Program-made: the position numbers and the translations under genes
Part shown: positions 21,800 through 34,196 of the stretch, one piece after another
How positions within the stretch are numbered: the first letter of the stretch is position 1
How the letters are laid out: each line of letters begins with the position of its first letter
NCBI GenBank assembly: GCA_035048485.1
Contig: CM068589.1
Coordinates: forward strand, 8,286,024-8,350,023
DNA length: 64,000 nt
Source of the DNA: Pteria penguin
Taxonomy: Eukaryota > Mollusca > Bivalvia > Pterioida > Pteriidae
Direction: 5' to 3'
Notes under the pieces: model-generated
Databases searched by the model: none
The model's input: only the letters and a program-made list of their open reading frames with translations
What the model was told of the DNA's origin: nothing

Positions 21800-23122
21800 G
21801 AATATCTCACATGTTTGAAGTCAAGGTATTAATTAAGCAAGGCAAATTCACCGCGCTTCTCTAATGTGTAATCCAGACGCTCGGAGAAGATTTGTTTATT
21901 GCGTTGTTCATCAGTAGCGGGTAGAGTGCATAAAATGTGATTTTTCTTTAAGAATTCGAATTCAAAATACTTTCTCAAACTCTCGTTTTTATACTTAGTT
22001 CATACGAAGAATAAGAAAATGCATGAAAGTTACGCAAGTGGGATATTTTTTTTTTTTTAAATCTTTAAATTGCTCAATTTCAAATACTGAGAAACATATT
22101 TTATACTAAAATCGTCACGGAAAATCGTTTCGTAATACTCTGGAAACGATAGGACTAAAAATAAACAAGTTTTGCAAATTGCGTAACTATTTAAAAACTT
22201 TAAATTTAAATAGCGGCCAAACTAAAATAGATAGATATTATCGGCCGATGTAAGTTGTAAAGATATGAACCTACAGAATATGATAGTTCAAATTTGGATA
22301 GTGTAGCAATAAAAATAAGCTGTCATGTTTTTAAAAACTTTCATTTTTAAACTTTTGTTTTTACTTTAACGGGTAACGGCGTCTTTGAGAGTCTATAGGA
22401 AAAATATAAAGTGTGTAGATAAATCCGTTTTTCAGAAATTGAAATTGAAAAATGATGCTAATTACGGCGCTTATTTCTCGCTTTCCGAGGGCGGCTCTCG
22501 ATAGCTTTGACCGATAACCTAGGGAAAACGGCAAATCATAAGAGGTTTTTTGAAAAATAAATTTACAACAATGAACCCTTCTCATTTGCAGGATTTATTT
22601 TGGTGGCCATCCGATCTAAAATAAGCGAATGACAATGAAATTATTTTAATCACCTGATCTTTAAATTTTTTTAAATTTTCACTTTAAAATGGTATTAAAA
22701 TAATTTTAAATCATGAAACATAGTTTCTCATGGTGAAATTGATATTTTAAATCGTTTTGTAGCATTTTTGAAATGCTAAGACTTAAAATAAAACATTTTA
22801 AAAATTACGTAATTTTTAAACTTAAATAGTGGCTATACTATAAAAGCTAGATAATCGGTGTTGGCTTCAATCTCAAGAACATACCTGTCGAAAATGAAAA
22901 TGAAATTTAAGGAATCCATCTTGAATAATAAACTTGTATTTGAAAAATAAAAAAAAAAAGCACTGTTATGTAATTTAACTTTAAACGCATAATTTCTCAA
23001 TTTCCTTCATATGAATCAATTTCCCTTTGGCTAATCAAGTTAGTAGTAGAGAGAAAAGGTTGCTGGTAAAGCTGTTTCTGAGGAAATTGCCGTCAAAGTG
23101 ATAGGAATAATAATAATAATAA

Positions 23123-24987
23123 CTAGAGCTTACCTGTTGCCGAGGCAACAGGGCGGGTCTTCCTCTTTAGAAAGAAAAACAGAAAAATATGTAGGTAGAA
23201 AGAAGATAGAGGAAAAAGAAACGAGATACTGCAATGTGTCAAAGGAGAAGTATATACATAGATACATGTATATATCTCGCCGAGACACTATGTAAACACA
23301 CTCATGTAATTAAGGTGGCATGAATCCAGCTATAGAAAGTCTGTGTATTAAAGAATTCTCATTCAGAAGCGTGATGACGTAATGCCACATAGCTGGATAG
23401 AGTGTATGTATTGTGCGTTTCAACGCTCAAATTAGCTGTATATATAGCACTGAGATGACTACTATAGTAAGGAGACAAAGAAACTTCAAATTTAAGTAAA
23501 ACATACAATTCCTTTATAATTGTCGACTAGATATTCCACGAGCAAAGTGCAGTATCTCGCGATTGAATTTATCGCGAGTTACTGCCCTTTCCCCGTGACT
23601 ATCATACACGTTTGAAGTCGGTATTAAGCAAGGCAAATTCAACGCGCTTCTCTAATGTGTAATCCCGACGTTCGGAGTAGATTAGTTTATTGCGTTGTTC
23701 ATCAGTAGCGGATAGAGTGCAAAAAATGATATTTTTGTGTAAGAATTCGAATTCAAATTCTTTCTCAAACTCTCGTTTTTATTCTTTGTTCATACGAAGA
23801 ATAAGAAAATACATGAAAGTTACGCAAGTAGGATGTTTTTTTAAAAATCTTTAAATTGCTCACTTTCAAATACTGAGAAACATGTTTCATACTAAAATTG
23901 TCACGGAAAATCGTTTCGTAATACTCTGGAAACGATAGGACTAAAAATAAACAAGATTTGCAAATTACGTAATTATTTAAAACATTTAAATTGAGATAGC
24001 GGCCAAACTAAAATAGATAGATATTATTGGCCGATAAAAGTTGTGAAGATATGAACCTAGAGAATATGACAGTTCAAATTTGGATAGTGTAGCATGAAAA
24101 ATAATGTTATAAAGGGGAGAATTTAAAATTTTACTAATTGTTACGTAATGTTTTTGAAAACTATCATTTTGTAAATTTTTTTTTATTTAAACGGGTAACG
24201 GTGCCTGTGAAAGTCGATAGACACAGTATGAAGTGTGTACATAAAACTGTTTATCAGAAAATGGAATTGAAAAATCGCGGTGAAATTTCGGCGTTTTAAG
24301 ACCCTCTCTCGATAGGGTTGTCCGACGATTGAGGGAAGGGGGCTAATATTTCGATGTTTTTGAAAATATAATTGAAAAGCGCTAAGTCTTCTCCTTTGCT
24401 GATTGAATTTTGGTGATCATATGATAAAAAACTAAGAAAGTTATGAAGCAATTACGTAACTAACCACATTTGTGAAAAACTTAAATTTACTCAATTAAAA
24501 ATGGATTTCTGATATTAAAAGAAACTTTTTTCACCATGAAATTAACATTCTAAATCGTTTTGTTCCGTTTCTAAAATGCTTAGACTTAAAACAAAGCGGT
24601 TTAAAAATTACGTAATTTTTAAATTCAAATAACGGCTTAACCGTTAATAGTAGATAATCGGCGTTGATGTCATTGTCAAGAACACACCTGTCAAATTTGA
24701 GAATGAAAAGTTGAGGAATCTATTTAAAATATTAAACTTGTTTTTGAGAAAATAAAACAAAATTAGCCCTATTACGTAATTTTTTTTAAAACCATATTTT
24801 GATATTTTTTTCTTATAAATTAATTTCCCCTGGCTCATCAAGTGAGTAGCCAAGATAAAAAGGTTGTTAGTTAAGCAGTTTCTGAGAAAATTGCAGTCAA
24901 AGTGATAGGAATAAGAATATTAATAACAAATGTAAAGAAAAAACTTTTCAATAACAGAAGGGTCTCCCGATTCCAATAATAATAATG

Positions 24988-25041
<54 letters not shown>

Positions 25042-25076
25042 GTAAAGAAAAAGCCTCACAATAACAGAAGGGTCCC
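23123..25076 (-). mobile_element. Helitron-like non-autonomous element, copy 2
   Basis: Starts on the plus strand with the same ctagagcttacctgttgcc end as copy 1 and follows it in the same order: 'gagaagtatatacat', the stem-loop, then sub-repeats at about 23,870-24,110 and 24,530-24,760. The distal end contains an AAT array flanked on both sides by 'aacaaatgtaaagaaaaa' and 'aataacagaagggtc', so its 5' end is itself duplicated. After 25,076 the non-LTR reading frame resumes. Confidence 0.5.
24975..25036. repeat. (AAT)n microsatellite
   Basis: About 20 AAT units with one GAT interruption, at the terminal part of Helitron-like copy 2. Confidence 0.95.
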
Positions 25077-25510
25077 TAAATATCGAGTCTCTTCTGTTCT
25101 TCTTCATAGTTCTTCGTTTTCATATATTCCTCCACTACGAATTTCTGGAATAACTTAAATGATGATATTCGAAACATAGCTTATTTGGCACAATTCAAAG
25201 CAGCTTTAAATGACATAAACGGTGGTTACATAGTGCAAAAGCATTTTACTGTAGGGAACGTAAAGCTAATATGTTAGTTACTAGATTAAGAAAGTATTGC
25301 AGCAATTTAAATACCGACCTCTTCAGAGTAAATCTAATTTCCTCACCTAGCTGCTCTTGTGGATTCCCATATGAAGATGTCTCACACTATATTTTTACCT
25401 GTCCATCATACTTGAACCAACGTCTTCACTTTAGACGCCTACCTCTTAAATTTTTACCCTTAAACATCGTGGAAATTCTGTCTGGCAAAGAAAATTTTAC
25501 TTTTGACGAA
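25077..25510 (+). pseudogene. Non-LTR retrotransposon C-terminus with CCHC-like motif
   Basis: Continues the RT at 20,396-20,773. It shows SYIPPLRI, a break, then WNNLNDDIR and FKAALNDINGGY, another frame change, then KANMLVTRLRKYCSNLN and the Cys/His motif CSCGFPYEDVSHYIFTC, characteristic of the C-terminal end of these elements. The last open part runs from 25,271. At about 25,520 it passes into a TG-rich microsatellite, so the C-terminal codons are not native. At least two frameshifts. Confidence 0.75.
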
Positions 25511-25816
25511 AATACACCTATATGTGTGTATATGTATGTGTATGTATGTATATATGTATTATACATTAGTCATATCTCTCACCTCCTCTACTTTCACATT
25601 TTTGCACACATCAGCACGACCCTTTCCCTTCATGTCTCCATTGCACAATATTATATAAATCTAGATATCTTTATGTTATACTTTGTATCGCCACTTACCG
25701 GGTTAATATATCATGTATGTTGTATATGCTAAAGGAGAGGGTACTATCTAATATTGCCAAACTTGTAGCTTAATCCTGTTTAATGTATGTATATCTTGAA
25801 TGAAATATTGTTAATC

Positions 25817-26045
25817 TGAAAAAACCATGCTTTAAACATTCGAAAATGTGTGTTATCCATCGAAAACATGAATCGGAACACATTCAAATCTGGGTTTTTA
25901 TTTGTAAATACGCCATTGTATTACGTTGAACATTTGTCATGAAACAGAAAATGCAACAAATGAATCTTCAAGAAATTCTGTTTCAATAAATCATATCTAT
26001 TTAGTCTTCTAAATCTTGGGACAATATTGAAACTGGTAAAGTGAT

Positions 26046-26107
<62 letters not shown>

Positions 26108-26320
26108 TTAGGTATGGATACTTTAAAAGAGTTCTAAAGTTTCTACCTTTACCATTACTAAAAAAAAGATACATGTGCCAGTTTATCGCAAGAATGGATA
26201 AATAAATAAATAATATGCATGTTCCTTTACAATGCTACCAATTTTCTCATATTCCGTATTTATTTGCATAACCCATTTTCCCTCCTTTTAAGGAGGAATT
26301 AAACACTTGATTCTCGAATT
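25817..26320. repeat. Alpha-type segment with GA run
   Basis: Positions 25,890-26,300 match 45,885-46,300 almost word for word: 'taaatacgccattgtatta', 'gaatcttcaagaaattctgt', the GA run, 'ggtatggatactttaaaag', and 'tccgtatttatttgcataac'. This is an extra partial copy of the start of the alpha segment. Confidence 0.8.
26051..26103. repeat. (GA)n microsatellite
   Basis: About 26 AG units. Confidence 0.95.
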
Positions 26321-28655
26321 CAATTTTCTTCATTTTTTCGTAATTAGTATTTGAATATGATATCTACTAAATTGCAAAGTATGAAAAAAATTTATCCACA
26401 CAGTTCTGAAAAATTTGATTTTGAATAAGTTCCCTCTGAGGCATATTTGGAGTTTCTTTGAAAGGTACTATAAGGTCAATTTTAATATCTTTTAACTCTT
26501 TCAAATGTAAAAATATATCAAAAACACAAATCAATATCAGAAAAGGAATAATGTTTTAGTAAATTTCCAAGGAGAAATTGTTTTAAAAAAGTTTTTTCAA
26601 TATCTGTGCTAAAAGGGTTTCAGTAAATATACAAAATCAGTACAAAAAATCCCTTATTTTCTCCCCTAAAAACAGCATTTTACAAAAATCTGCAAATTCA
26701 ATTTTCAAGAAAAATTATAGCTATAATCCTTATTGTCCAATTGCACAATATTATGAGTATGAAGTAAATTTATCCACAGGAATAGAAAATATGGTCACCA
26801 AATCTTGACTATTTTGACATGTCAGAAAATTGTCCAATTTGGGAATCGTCATATAAATATAAACATGAAACACATATAAACATTTAAAATTAATTTAATT
26901 TTAATTGATTGTGAATGATAACAATATATCATATATTTCAACACATTTTATGATCAATTTCTAAATTGAAAAATTAAAGAAGAGGCCCGAGAAGGTCAAA
27001 ATTGCTCATCAAAGTCACAATGTTACATATGAAAATGACCAAACCAAATGATGTCAAAATTGTAATAAAATAAGATTCTAGAATAAGATGTAATCTAAAA
27101 TGTTTGAAATAGATCGCTACATATAACTTATGGAAAAATAAAGAAAAATTGAAACAGAAGCAGAGAATATTTGGTGACAAACAATATTTTCAATATTGCA
27201 CCACCTATTGACAAATGTAGACTATAGTACAATCTTAACAATTTTTATCAGGTATGTGTTTTGAGGATTTATTATAAGAATGTAAAAGGTATTACTGGCT
27301 TTGGTGAGCAAAATTATACTAAAAGGCTACAATTTGAATTCCAATGTAACTATACAAATAGTCATCAACTAACCCCTTTCCTTACCTTAATCAACCACTA
27401 GAAAACACAATTCTTGATTCAATTTTTCAGATTTATTATGTCATTTATAATGACATGGTAAAAGACACTGATTTATAGTACATAACCTGCATGTAAATTA
27501 ATAACCACAAAAGATATTGAAAAATGTGTCACTTTGATGTACCATATAATAGGTAGTAACATCAAACTTCAACCAATGTGTCTGTGTAAATGACCGCCCC
27601 CTCCCCCACTCCTCTTTTAGAAAAAAGTCTGTAAAATGGTAAGAGATTTTCGTGGCCCAAAGCAAATACATATTTATTACGAAATATGAAAGCCTTTCAC
27701 CATTGAAAAGTTATATGTTGATAATTAAGGATTCTGTTGGTTTTTTTTAAATTAACAGTAGATCAAAACCCAAAATCTAAGTCAACCTGACCGTAAATTT
27801 GAACTTGAAAAAGTTTTCCACATGGAATTCACATTTGAAATATAAACCTCATCACCTATCATTCAAAAGTTATGGCACATATCTACTTTTTCTAGAGAAA
27901 TAGAGAGACAGCTGACCGACTATTATATTGAAACTAATGTATATCCCACCATCTAATATTGGGTGCATTAAAAGGTAAAATGTTTACGGATTGTTGACAG
28001 TAGGACTACATATAATCTCTTTGACAATAGCTCAGTTGAACCCTGGTCTTCCATTTTGGTGAGCAAAACACAAATTCCATTCCGTTTATAATGCAGTCTC
28101 CTCTTGCCAAGGAAATAATTCATTCAAAGGTAGGTTAAACATGATCAGATTCCAGCTTAATCTGTAACTAGCCACATCACTGTAGCATGACCTGAAATAA
28201 TACATTACAAAGGATCTTAATTTAATCCAAGACAAAAAATTATATAACTTTAAAAATTTTCCTTTTTCAGTAACTTGGTCCCAATCTCCCAAAGTTATCT
28301 GGATAAGAATTAGTTATTTTGTAACAATAAATATGAAGTTAAGGAAATTGATTAAAAGTACACATTCTCAACTAAGGAGATTTAGTGCAAACACCTTTAA
28401 AATTCAGAATCTGAACATGTCACCACACTGCATCCAGAATTTGTGCACTTCATATGCAATATGCTTCCAAGGCCATATCTTAATGAAAACATAAAAGAAT
28501 GGATGATAATGCCTCATTTTCACAATTTGATACTTGATCTGTATCGACAAGAAGATTCTTCTTCTTCCATTACATACTAAGTGTACTATATATGTTACAT
28601 TGTAATTGATTAATACTTATATTAGCTGATTATTATATATGTTATGTAATAGAAA
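26321..28655. other. 2.3-kb stretch without a supported gene
   Basis: AT-rich. Part of it (27,600-27,900, 'aagcctttcaccattgaaaa', 'cacctatcattcaaaagtta') has the wording of a dispersed repeat, but I found no second copy here. Open frames of 60-70 codons (26,974-27,180 and 28,086-28,292) carry no domain. Confidence 0.4.
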
Positions 28656-28659
28656 GAAA

Positions 28660-28815
28660 AAAGAGGAGTTACTGGCTCAGTTATGTGGTAGAAGTCACCA
28701 TGGAACTATACAATACATGAATATAAATAAGATACTAGAACATATAACACATTACAAAATATTTGATTGTAGTGCAATTACGATATCGACTTAGGACGGT
28801 ATCGTATTATAGAAA
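28660..28815 (-). repeat. Minus-strand copy of the 3,760-3,960 repeat
   Basis: Reads in reverse complement as 'ccgtcctaagtcgatatcg', 'ttgcactacaatcaaatatt', 'tggtgacttctaccacataa' and 'tgagccagtaactcctcttt', the same order as at 3,800-3,955. Confidence 0.8.
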
Positions 28816-29140
28816 TTAATGCATTCCTAAAAACACATACTACAGTATAGTCATGACATTCCATGATTATTTTCAACTGAGGACCTAGATTTTTTCAAAT
28901 AAACAGGCATCCTCTACCCAGAACTCTGATAGAGAATGATAAACAGGACGGCAAAACACCTCTCCCTATTTGAAAATATTTGCATCATAAAATTTTAATT
29001 GAATTATTTCTTAAGAACCTTAATATATTTCATATTTTCTCACTCAATACAGTATCATTGTAAATTATAAATAGAACTACTAATTACTTATACATAAATA
29101 GAGAATACATGTAGATGGCCTTGGGTTTGAAATACGACTG

Positions 29141-29295
29141 TAGTGGCGAATTTAGAGGGCTCCCCTTCTTTGCCACATATTTACATGTAAAAATTCAGAT
29201 TTGGTATCAAAAATGAGCGAGTAGTTTGGCTATTACACATGTGTCCCCCTCCGCCCCCCCCCCCCCCCTTTTCGAAAATTTTGGATCCGCCACTG
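29141..29295. mobile_element. MITE, second copy of the TAGTGGCG family
   Basis: Ends TAGTGGCGAATTTAGAGG and TGGATCCGCCACTG. Interior shared with 16,768-16,908, and a poly-C tract near 29,256. Confidence 0.75.
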
Positions 29296-29639
29296 GATTG
29301 TTTACCTATGCTCCCGTACTGTATACGATAAATTTATTCATTCCAACATAAATCTCCATCAACATCGTTCAACTACTCTCTCAGTCTCTGTGTACTCGGG
29401 TACATGTGAGCAGGTTGGTTTTTGTACGCTAGTTCCGATCTACTTTTCGATTTTAAATGCTTGCTCTTCCACTTCCAATATTCGCCTTAATCGTGTCTTC
29501 TGCTCTTCTAGCGCTTTGTATCGAATGTAAACAATCTTACGTCATTTTTTAGTGACCAATGCATTCCGAACGGCGCTATATTCGGATAGCATTTAATTCT
29601 TCCTTAATTCCAGCATGCATTGCGGGGGTCATGCGAAGC

Positions 29640-29764
29640 CATATTCCTAAGACATAAATTTCACTATAAGTAAGTATTACTATTCAAAGGTTATCTAGGA
29701 GTGTTTCGTCCAGTTTAAACTTGTGTTAAAATAAAATATTTTACAGAAAAACAGCCATTGCAAT
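29640..29764. repeat. Alpha2 segment, left part
   Basis: Shares 'aaatttcactataagtaagt', 'attcaaaggttatctaggag' and 'gtccagtttaaacttg' with 34,452-34,555 and 46,533-46,635. It breaks at 29,764 where the TIR-bounded element begins and resumes at 32,868. Confidence 0.8.
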
Positions 29765-32700
29765 AGACCGTTTTCGAGTTACCGTTACGGTTCGAATTTT
29801 ACGTAGCTTTAATCTAAAACCTTGTTCATGCTTACTTCCGGTTGATTGTTGTTACCGTGCAACTCGAAAATAGATCTCGCGTAAAGCGGATTCACTGATT
29901 GATTTAGACTTTACAGGTATCTCTAGTAGAGAGAGGTGACTTGTTATGAATACAAAATAGACCATTTGGTAAAATTATGCAGATTTGTCGAGGAGTATTC
30001 CGACTTGAACAGCTGTTGACAGTGTGAAACTTGAAATGTTGCAATGAACAGTTGATGGCCGTGATGAACAGTGTCTGTGAAAGTGAAAGACTTAGACTGC
30101 CAAAGTTTTTCGTTAGTTCGCGCTCGATGATTTATCATTAATGTTCATTGTTAGTCCGATACATAATTAATAATTGTTTTTAATGATACATTAAATTATG
30201 TAACTGACATTATGCATGTTCCCCATCTTTTTCTTACATTAGTATTTACGCAGTTACAAGTGTGCTCACGAACTGAGCAGTATACTTCATGATGAACCTG
30301 ACATGACGTGTCAATACATCATTCAAGATGCACATTGAATATCCATGATTATCAAGGATCAATTGGAATTTTCTCACAATGCCCATGGGTTAAGGATCTT
30401 AATCTACTAAGACTACTTTTTCACCTCTTCCATACTCCATATAGTAATTTGCTTGAGACATGCATACAGCAATATAGTCCTTTACCACTATTATCAGCTG
30501 ATAATGCCTATGTAAAATTGCTTTAAAGGAGATTAGTGCAACACCAACAGAAACTTATATTGACTATTCCATTCCCACTCGAAAAAAGTGAAGTCAGAAT
30601 ACAGTTATCATCATCATAATGTTGCATTGCTAAACTTAGTAAATACCTCTGTCATACCTCGTACAGTAATGAAAATAAATTGTGATGTCACAATTTTCAG
30701 CAAATATTTCTAAATGGAAAGAGGAGAAAAGAAGAAGTTGATACTTTTATTTTGGATAGAAAGATTGTTGTAGAGGATGATTCCTAATATCAGGGTTGGT
30801 TTAATAGTTTACAGTAAATTCTCACCCACATATGGAGTATGCAGATATTATGATCTTTTACTAGTATAAGAACAAGTGTGGTCATTATGGGGAAATTTAG
30901 AGAATTTAGCCCTATAAAAATGATAAAAATAAAAAAAGCTATATTATAAGCTGTTTGTGGCAAATTTACATAAGTGATGCTGAGATTTATGGAGAGTCGA
31001 TTCAAAGGAGTGGCTGCACTTGACTAAAGCATACCGGTAATTACACATACAAACAATATTTTACGGTATATGTACATGTAGAAATGTACATTGGATATTA
31101 ATACTAATATAGCCATTACTTATATTCTAACAAACTTAAACTCTTTAGCTCTTATACTGATAGTAGTTTTTGTTGCAGGATTTTATTTTCTAATGCAGTT
31201 TATTATTGTTTTTGGTGGCAACTGTGAGAAGTGCAAGTATTAAATGGCTTGAAATACATGTACAGGTCTTATTTGAACTTGACATGCTGGCCACATTTCC
31301 ATTTAAGCATCATGCATACAGTTCCATCTATGTTATGATCATAGACAAGATTCTGTGTATCACTTTTTATCAATGGGAGATCATACACAGTTACATGTAG
31401 TGATGGCAAACTGTATCAGTTACTTTTTAGTTTTCATTTCCTTGACTTTCTATTACATGTACATTTTAAAGTTTTCAACCTTCAGTATTGTTGGATAATT
31501 GACTGATTTATAATTGAGAAAAACATCAAAGTATACTGTGATGAATCAAACATTTTTATAGTAATCAACATCAGCCATTACATTTGATTGATTTATTAGT
31601 TAGCATAGATATGATTATATGCATGTACATCAATCATAGGACTCCCAAGAAACTTTTTGATTAACTTTGTAAGTTAATTTTTTTTTTATCACTCTATGTT
31701 ATATTATATCAAATAAGACAGGTCCCCTAAACAAATATTTTGTATTTTCCATCAGCTCCTGTTGCTTTTGATATCTCTCTTATCCTCAGAGGTGAAATGT
31801 GTCTGTCTCCATATCCCTGCTCAGTGATCTTCAGAGGTAATATCTGTATGTATCGCCATATCCCTTATCAGAGGTGTATGTAACTTTCATCTTCAGAGGC
31901 GATATCTGTCTGAGTTTCCATATCCCTGCTCAGTTGTGTCTGTAACTTTCATCCACGATTCCACAAGGCAGTAGGAACGGTCATCTCCACATAACACTGA
32001 ATTACAGAAAAAGTAAAATGAATGATTGTAATGTAACCAGCACTTTGCTGTTTTCTCATATGATTTGATACATAACAAATAGGAGGTCCATGACCATAAT
32101 TATGTAAACCTACCTAAATATTTTATGGAAAATGATGAAAGCACTGATCAACATAGTTGATTAAAGTGTAAGTTTCAGTAAACATAAATCTCAGGTATTT
32201 CTGAGGGAAAATATTGTTATAAGAAATACTTCTAAAAGTTACTTAAAGTTACTAAACAGACTTTTATGAATTACTCAATTATATAATGGAAATTTTTACA
32301 TTTTTCAAAAATCTCACCACATGGAAATGATGATGATCTCAGTGATCCTGGACGTCAGTAATGGTATAGTACTCGGTAGTGTCAGTATGCATAGTACCCG
32401 GTAGCAATGTCTCAGGTTCTAGTTCAGCTAGCTTTACTGGTCTGATGCTCTCTTGGTTTTACGGGCATTTTGAAGTGGGCACATAATGTGGGATTTTTTA
32501 AAGTAGGCATAATCTTTGGTATCAATATAATGCGAGAAGCAAAGTCTGTGATTATAAGCAGAATTGTAAATTTTTTTCCCAACATCCCTTTGCTACGTCT
32601 TCTTCTTTTTCCGCTAAACAAAGAGGCGAACACCATCACTGCATCAGGACAAAATATAGGGACTATCTTTTATCATTTTGTCACTTGACAAATGCTTGGC

Positions 32701-32867
32701 AATCGATAATTTGTAAAACAGTGTTACTTTTATGGTTATCTCGATGTTTACGGAACGTAATGCAGGAAACCGGAAGTTGGCATGCACAAGTAACTAAGGA
32801 TTTCTAAATATAACTTCAATAAATTACGGGTTTATAACGGTCAGATTCTGTAACTCGAAAATGGTCT
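29765..32867. mobile_element. 3.1-kb TIR-bounded insertion
   Basis: Left end AGACCGTTTTCGAGTTAC, right end GTAACTCGAAAATGGTCT: an 18-bp inverted repeat with one mismatch. The empty site 'gcaattcaaatcacgg' is visible at about 34,551, 46,635 and 17,037. Comparison gives a 2-bp AT duplication, or none if the ends are TAGACC/GGTCTA. Near the left end a second inverted copy ends in 'ctcgaaaatagatct' (29,862-29,876). No transposase was found. Interior open frames of 60-72 codons have no known domain, so the 3 kb may be captured host sequence. Confidence 0.7.
31785..31955 (+). repeat. Minisatellite, about 60-bp unit
   Basis: Three imperfect units with 'ttcagaggt/cgatatctgtctg', 'tccatatccctgctcag' and 'tgtaactttcatc'. 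It lies inside the 3.1-kb insertion. Confidence 0.65.
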
Positions 32868-33135
32868 ATTCAAATCACGGGCTACGGCTCTGTACTTAGA
32901 GGACAAGGAATACAGCGTCATGACACTGTACTGTACAGTACTTGAAACTGAAAGTCCACCACACATATAAACGCGAACAGGCTATACTGATCGAAGGTCG
33001 GAGGCTATCGGACACAAGTTTTCAAACAGTTATTATTCACAATCCGTGCAAGTTGCAACCTATTGAAAAAGGGTCATCATTTCAATAAGTATTATTGCGC
33101 GTGACCTTTTTTTTTTCACGCCTGTGAAATTTTGC
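32868..33135. repeat. Alpha2 segment, right part
   Basis: Matches 34,556-34,815: 'cacgggctacggctctgtac', 'gaaactgaaagtccaccaca', 'gatcgaaggtcggaggctat' and 'cacaatccgtgcaagttgca'. It diverges after 'tattgcgcgtgacc'. Confidence 0.85.
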
Positions 33136-33221
33136 TAAGTGAAAACTATCTACAACATTATTACCTGTATTAATGGACGGGTGTTACTGGTCAGCTGGCG
33201 ATACCTCCTCCCCATGGTATG

Positions 33222-33222
<1 letters not shown>

Positions 33223-33261
<39 letters not shown>
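33223..33261. repeat. (AT)n microsatellite
   Basis: About 18 AT units next to the start of the inverted copy. Confidence 0.9.
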
Positions 33262-33264
33262 AAC

Positions 33265-33447
33265 CGTCAAATCAAATGAAATCTTATTAAAGTGTCAGAC
33301 TTCCCTCGTGTGCTTTATGCACTTTCCATTCGATAACAAGTCTTATTCCCTCGCGGCAGCAAATAATTTCAAACTTCACATGTTACTTGTTGATGATAAG
33401 AGGAAGAACCCTATTGATTTCGGGTCTCGGAATCAAAGGTCAAGGTC

Positions 33448-33509
<62 letters not shown>

Positions 33510-34196
33510 TGTGTGATGGCATGGTGGAAAAATCTAGGATCAGTGGGTCCGAGAACTTAAAGGAAAGAAGGATGAAATTCTTTTAAATCTTGCGCTCGCA
33601 TTTTAATTATGATGTCTCGCGTTGTTTGGAACATATCGTAAGATATACTCGTGTAATGGTATGTATCAAGGACTCCAAATAACGCGTCCATAGACACTAG
33701 AATCTTTACATTATTAACATTTGATTAATTATTCATTATCATTATTGTTGATTTGGTTTTCAATGCGTAAGATAATTTTCCCTCAATCAAGTTTTAGGAA
33801 ATTATTGTAATAATTATATATATATATATAAAGGGTAGCACTAAGTCCTTGTCCTTGTGATGCTACTTGCGACACTCCTATACCATCCTTTCAAAGTCAG
33901 CTGACCAGCCAGCGAAAATAATTGTCCGTCTCGGGTAAGTTTTTCTTAAAGATCTCTCCGATGTTGTGCGCGCTGCAATCGGGTTAAATGGTCATTTCGG
34001 ATCAAATGAGCGGCGGTTAAGGATTAAAAGATCCGATTTCTTGTCATGGGACAATGACTAAGATCTAGATGCATTTCAGGGCATTATACAAACTATGATG
34101 AAAATAATGAGAGTGATGGTAATCACAGTTATAGAGAAAAGATTAATTCTATTCCAAATCCACACCTGGAATTCCTTTTGAGTGTTTGCAAATATT
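33265..34196 (-). repeat. Inverted partial copy of the alpha segment
   Basis: In reverse complement this equals about 55,755-56,660, and its inner part equals 35,716-36,383. Shared words include 'gttatttggagtccttgata', 'ccgatttcttgtcatgggac' and 'gaattccttttgagtgtttg'. Together with alpha3 it forms a large inverted repeat with a loop of about 1.5 kb (34,197-35,715). Confidence 0.85.
33451..33515. repeat. (GT)n microsatellite
   Basis: About 32 GT units with one AT interruption. It is the inverted equivalent of the CA run at 56,465. Confidence 0.95.

Larger units (their letters stand above)
20774..23122 (-). mobile_element. Helitron-like non-autonomous element, copy 1
   Basis: On the minus strand the end is a 20-bp palindrome (20,784-20,803, 9-bp stem of cctgttgcc) six bases before a terminal CTAG, followed by T. 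That matches the 3' hairpin and CTRR end of Helitrons, and the target is A|T as expected. There is no coding capacity. The interior has two diverged sub-repeats (about 22,055-22,350 and 22,690-22,960, sharing 'gaaacat...aatcgttt...atagcggcc/atagtggct'). The 5' end is masked by an AAT run at the junction with copy 2. The class is inferred from ends only. Confidence 0.5.
20393..25816 (+). mobile_element. Decayed CR1/Jockey-like non-LTR retrotransposon, 5'-truncated
   Basis: Starts abruptly in the RT thumb region and ends in a short A-rich tail. The host sequence resumes at about 25,817 ('catgctttaaacattcg'). The uninterrupted host version is at about 37,513 ('aatactttaaacattcaaac'). A short stretch like 'catactttaa' appears on both sides, consistent with a target duplication, although it is degenerate. 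The element is split by the 4.3-kb Helitron-like pair at 20,774-25,076. Confidence 0.7.

Noticed and set aside
24871..25107. Tyr-rich open frame (minus)
   Set aside because: It is an (AAT)n microsatellite read on the other strand.
32424..32688. Open frames on both strands inside the 3.1-kb insertion
   Set aside because: No domain, no splice support and overlapping on both strands. Mentioned only as possible cargo.
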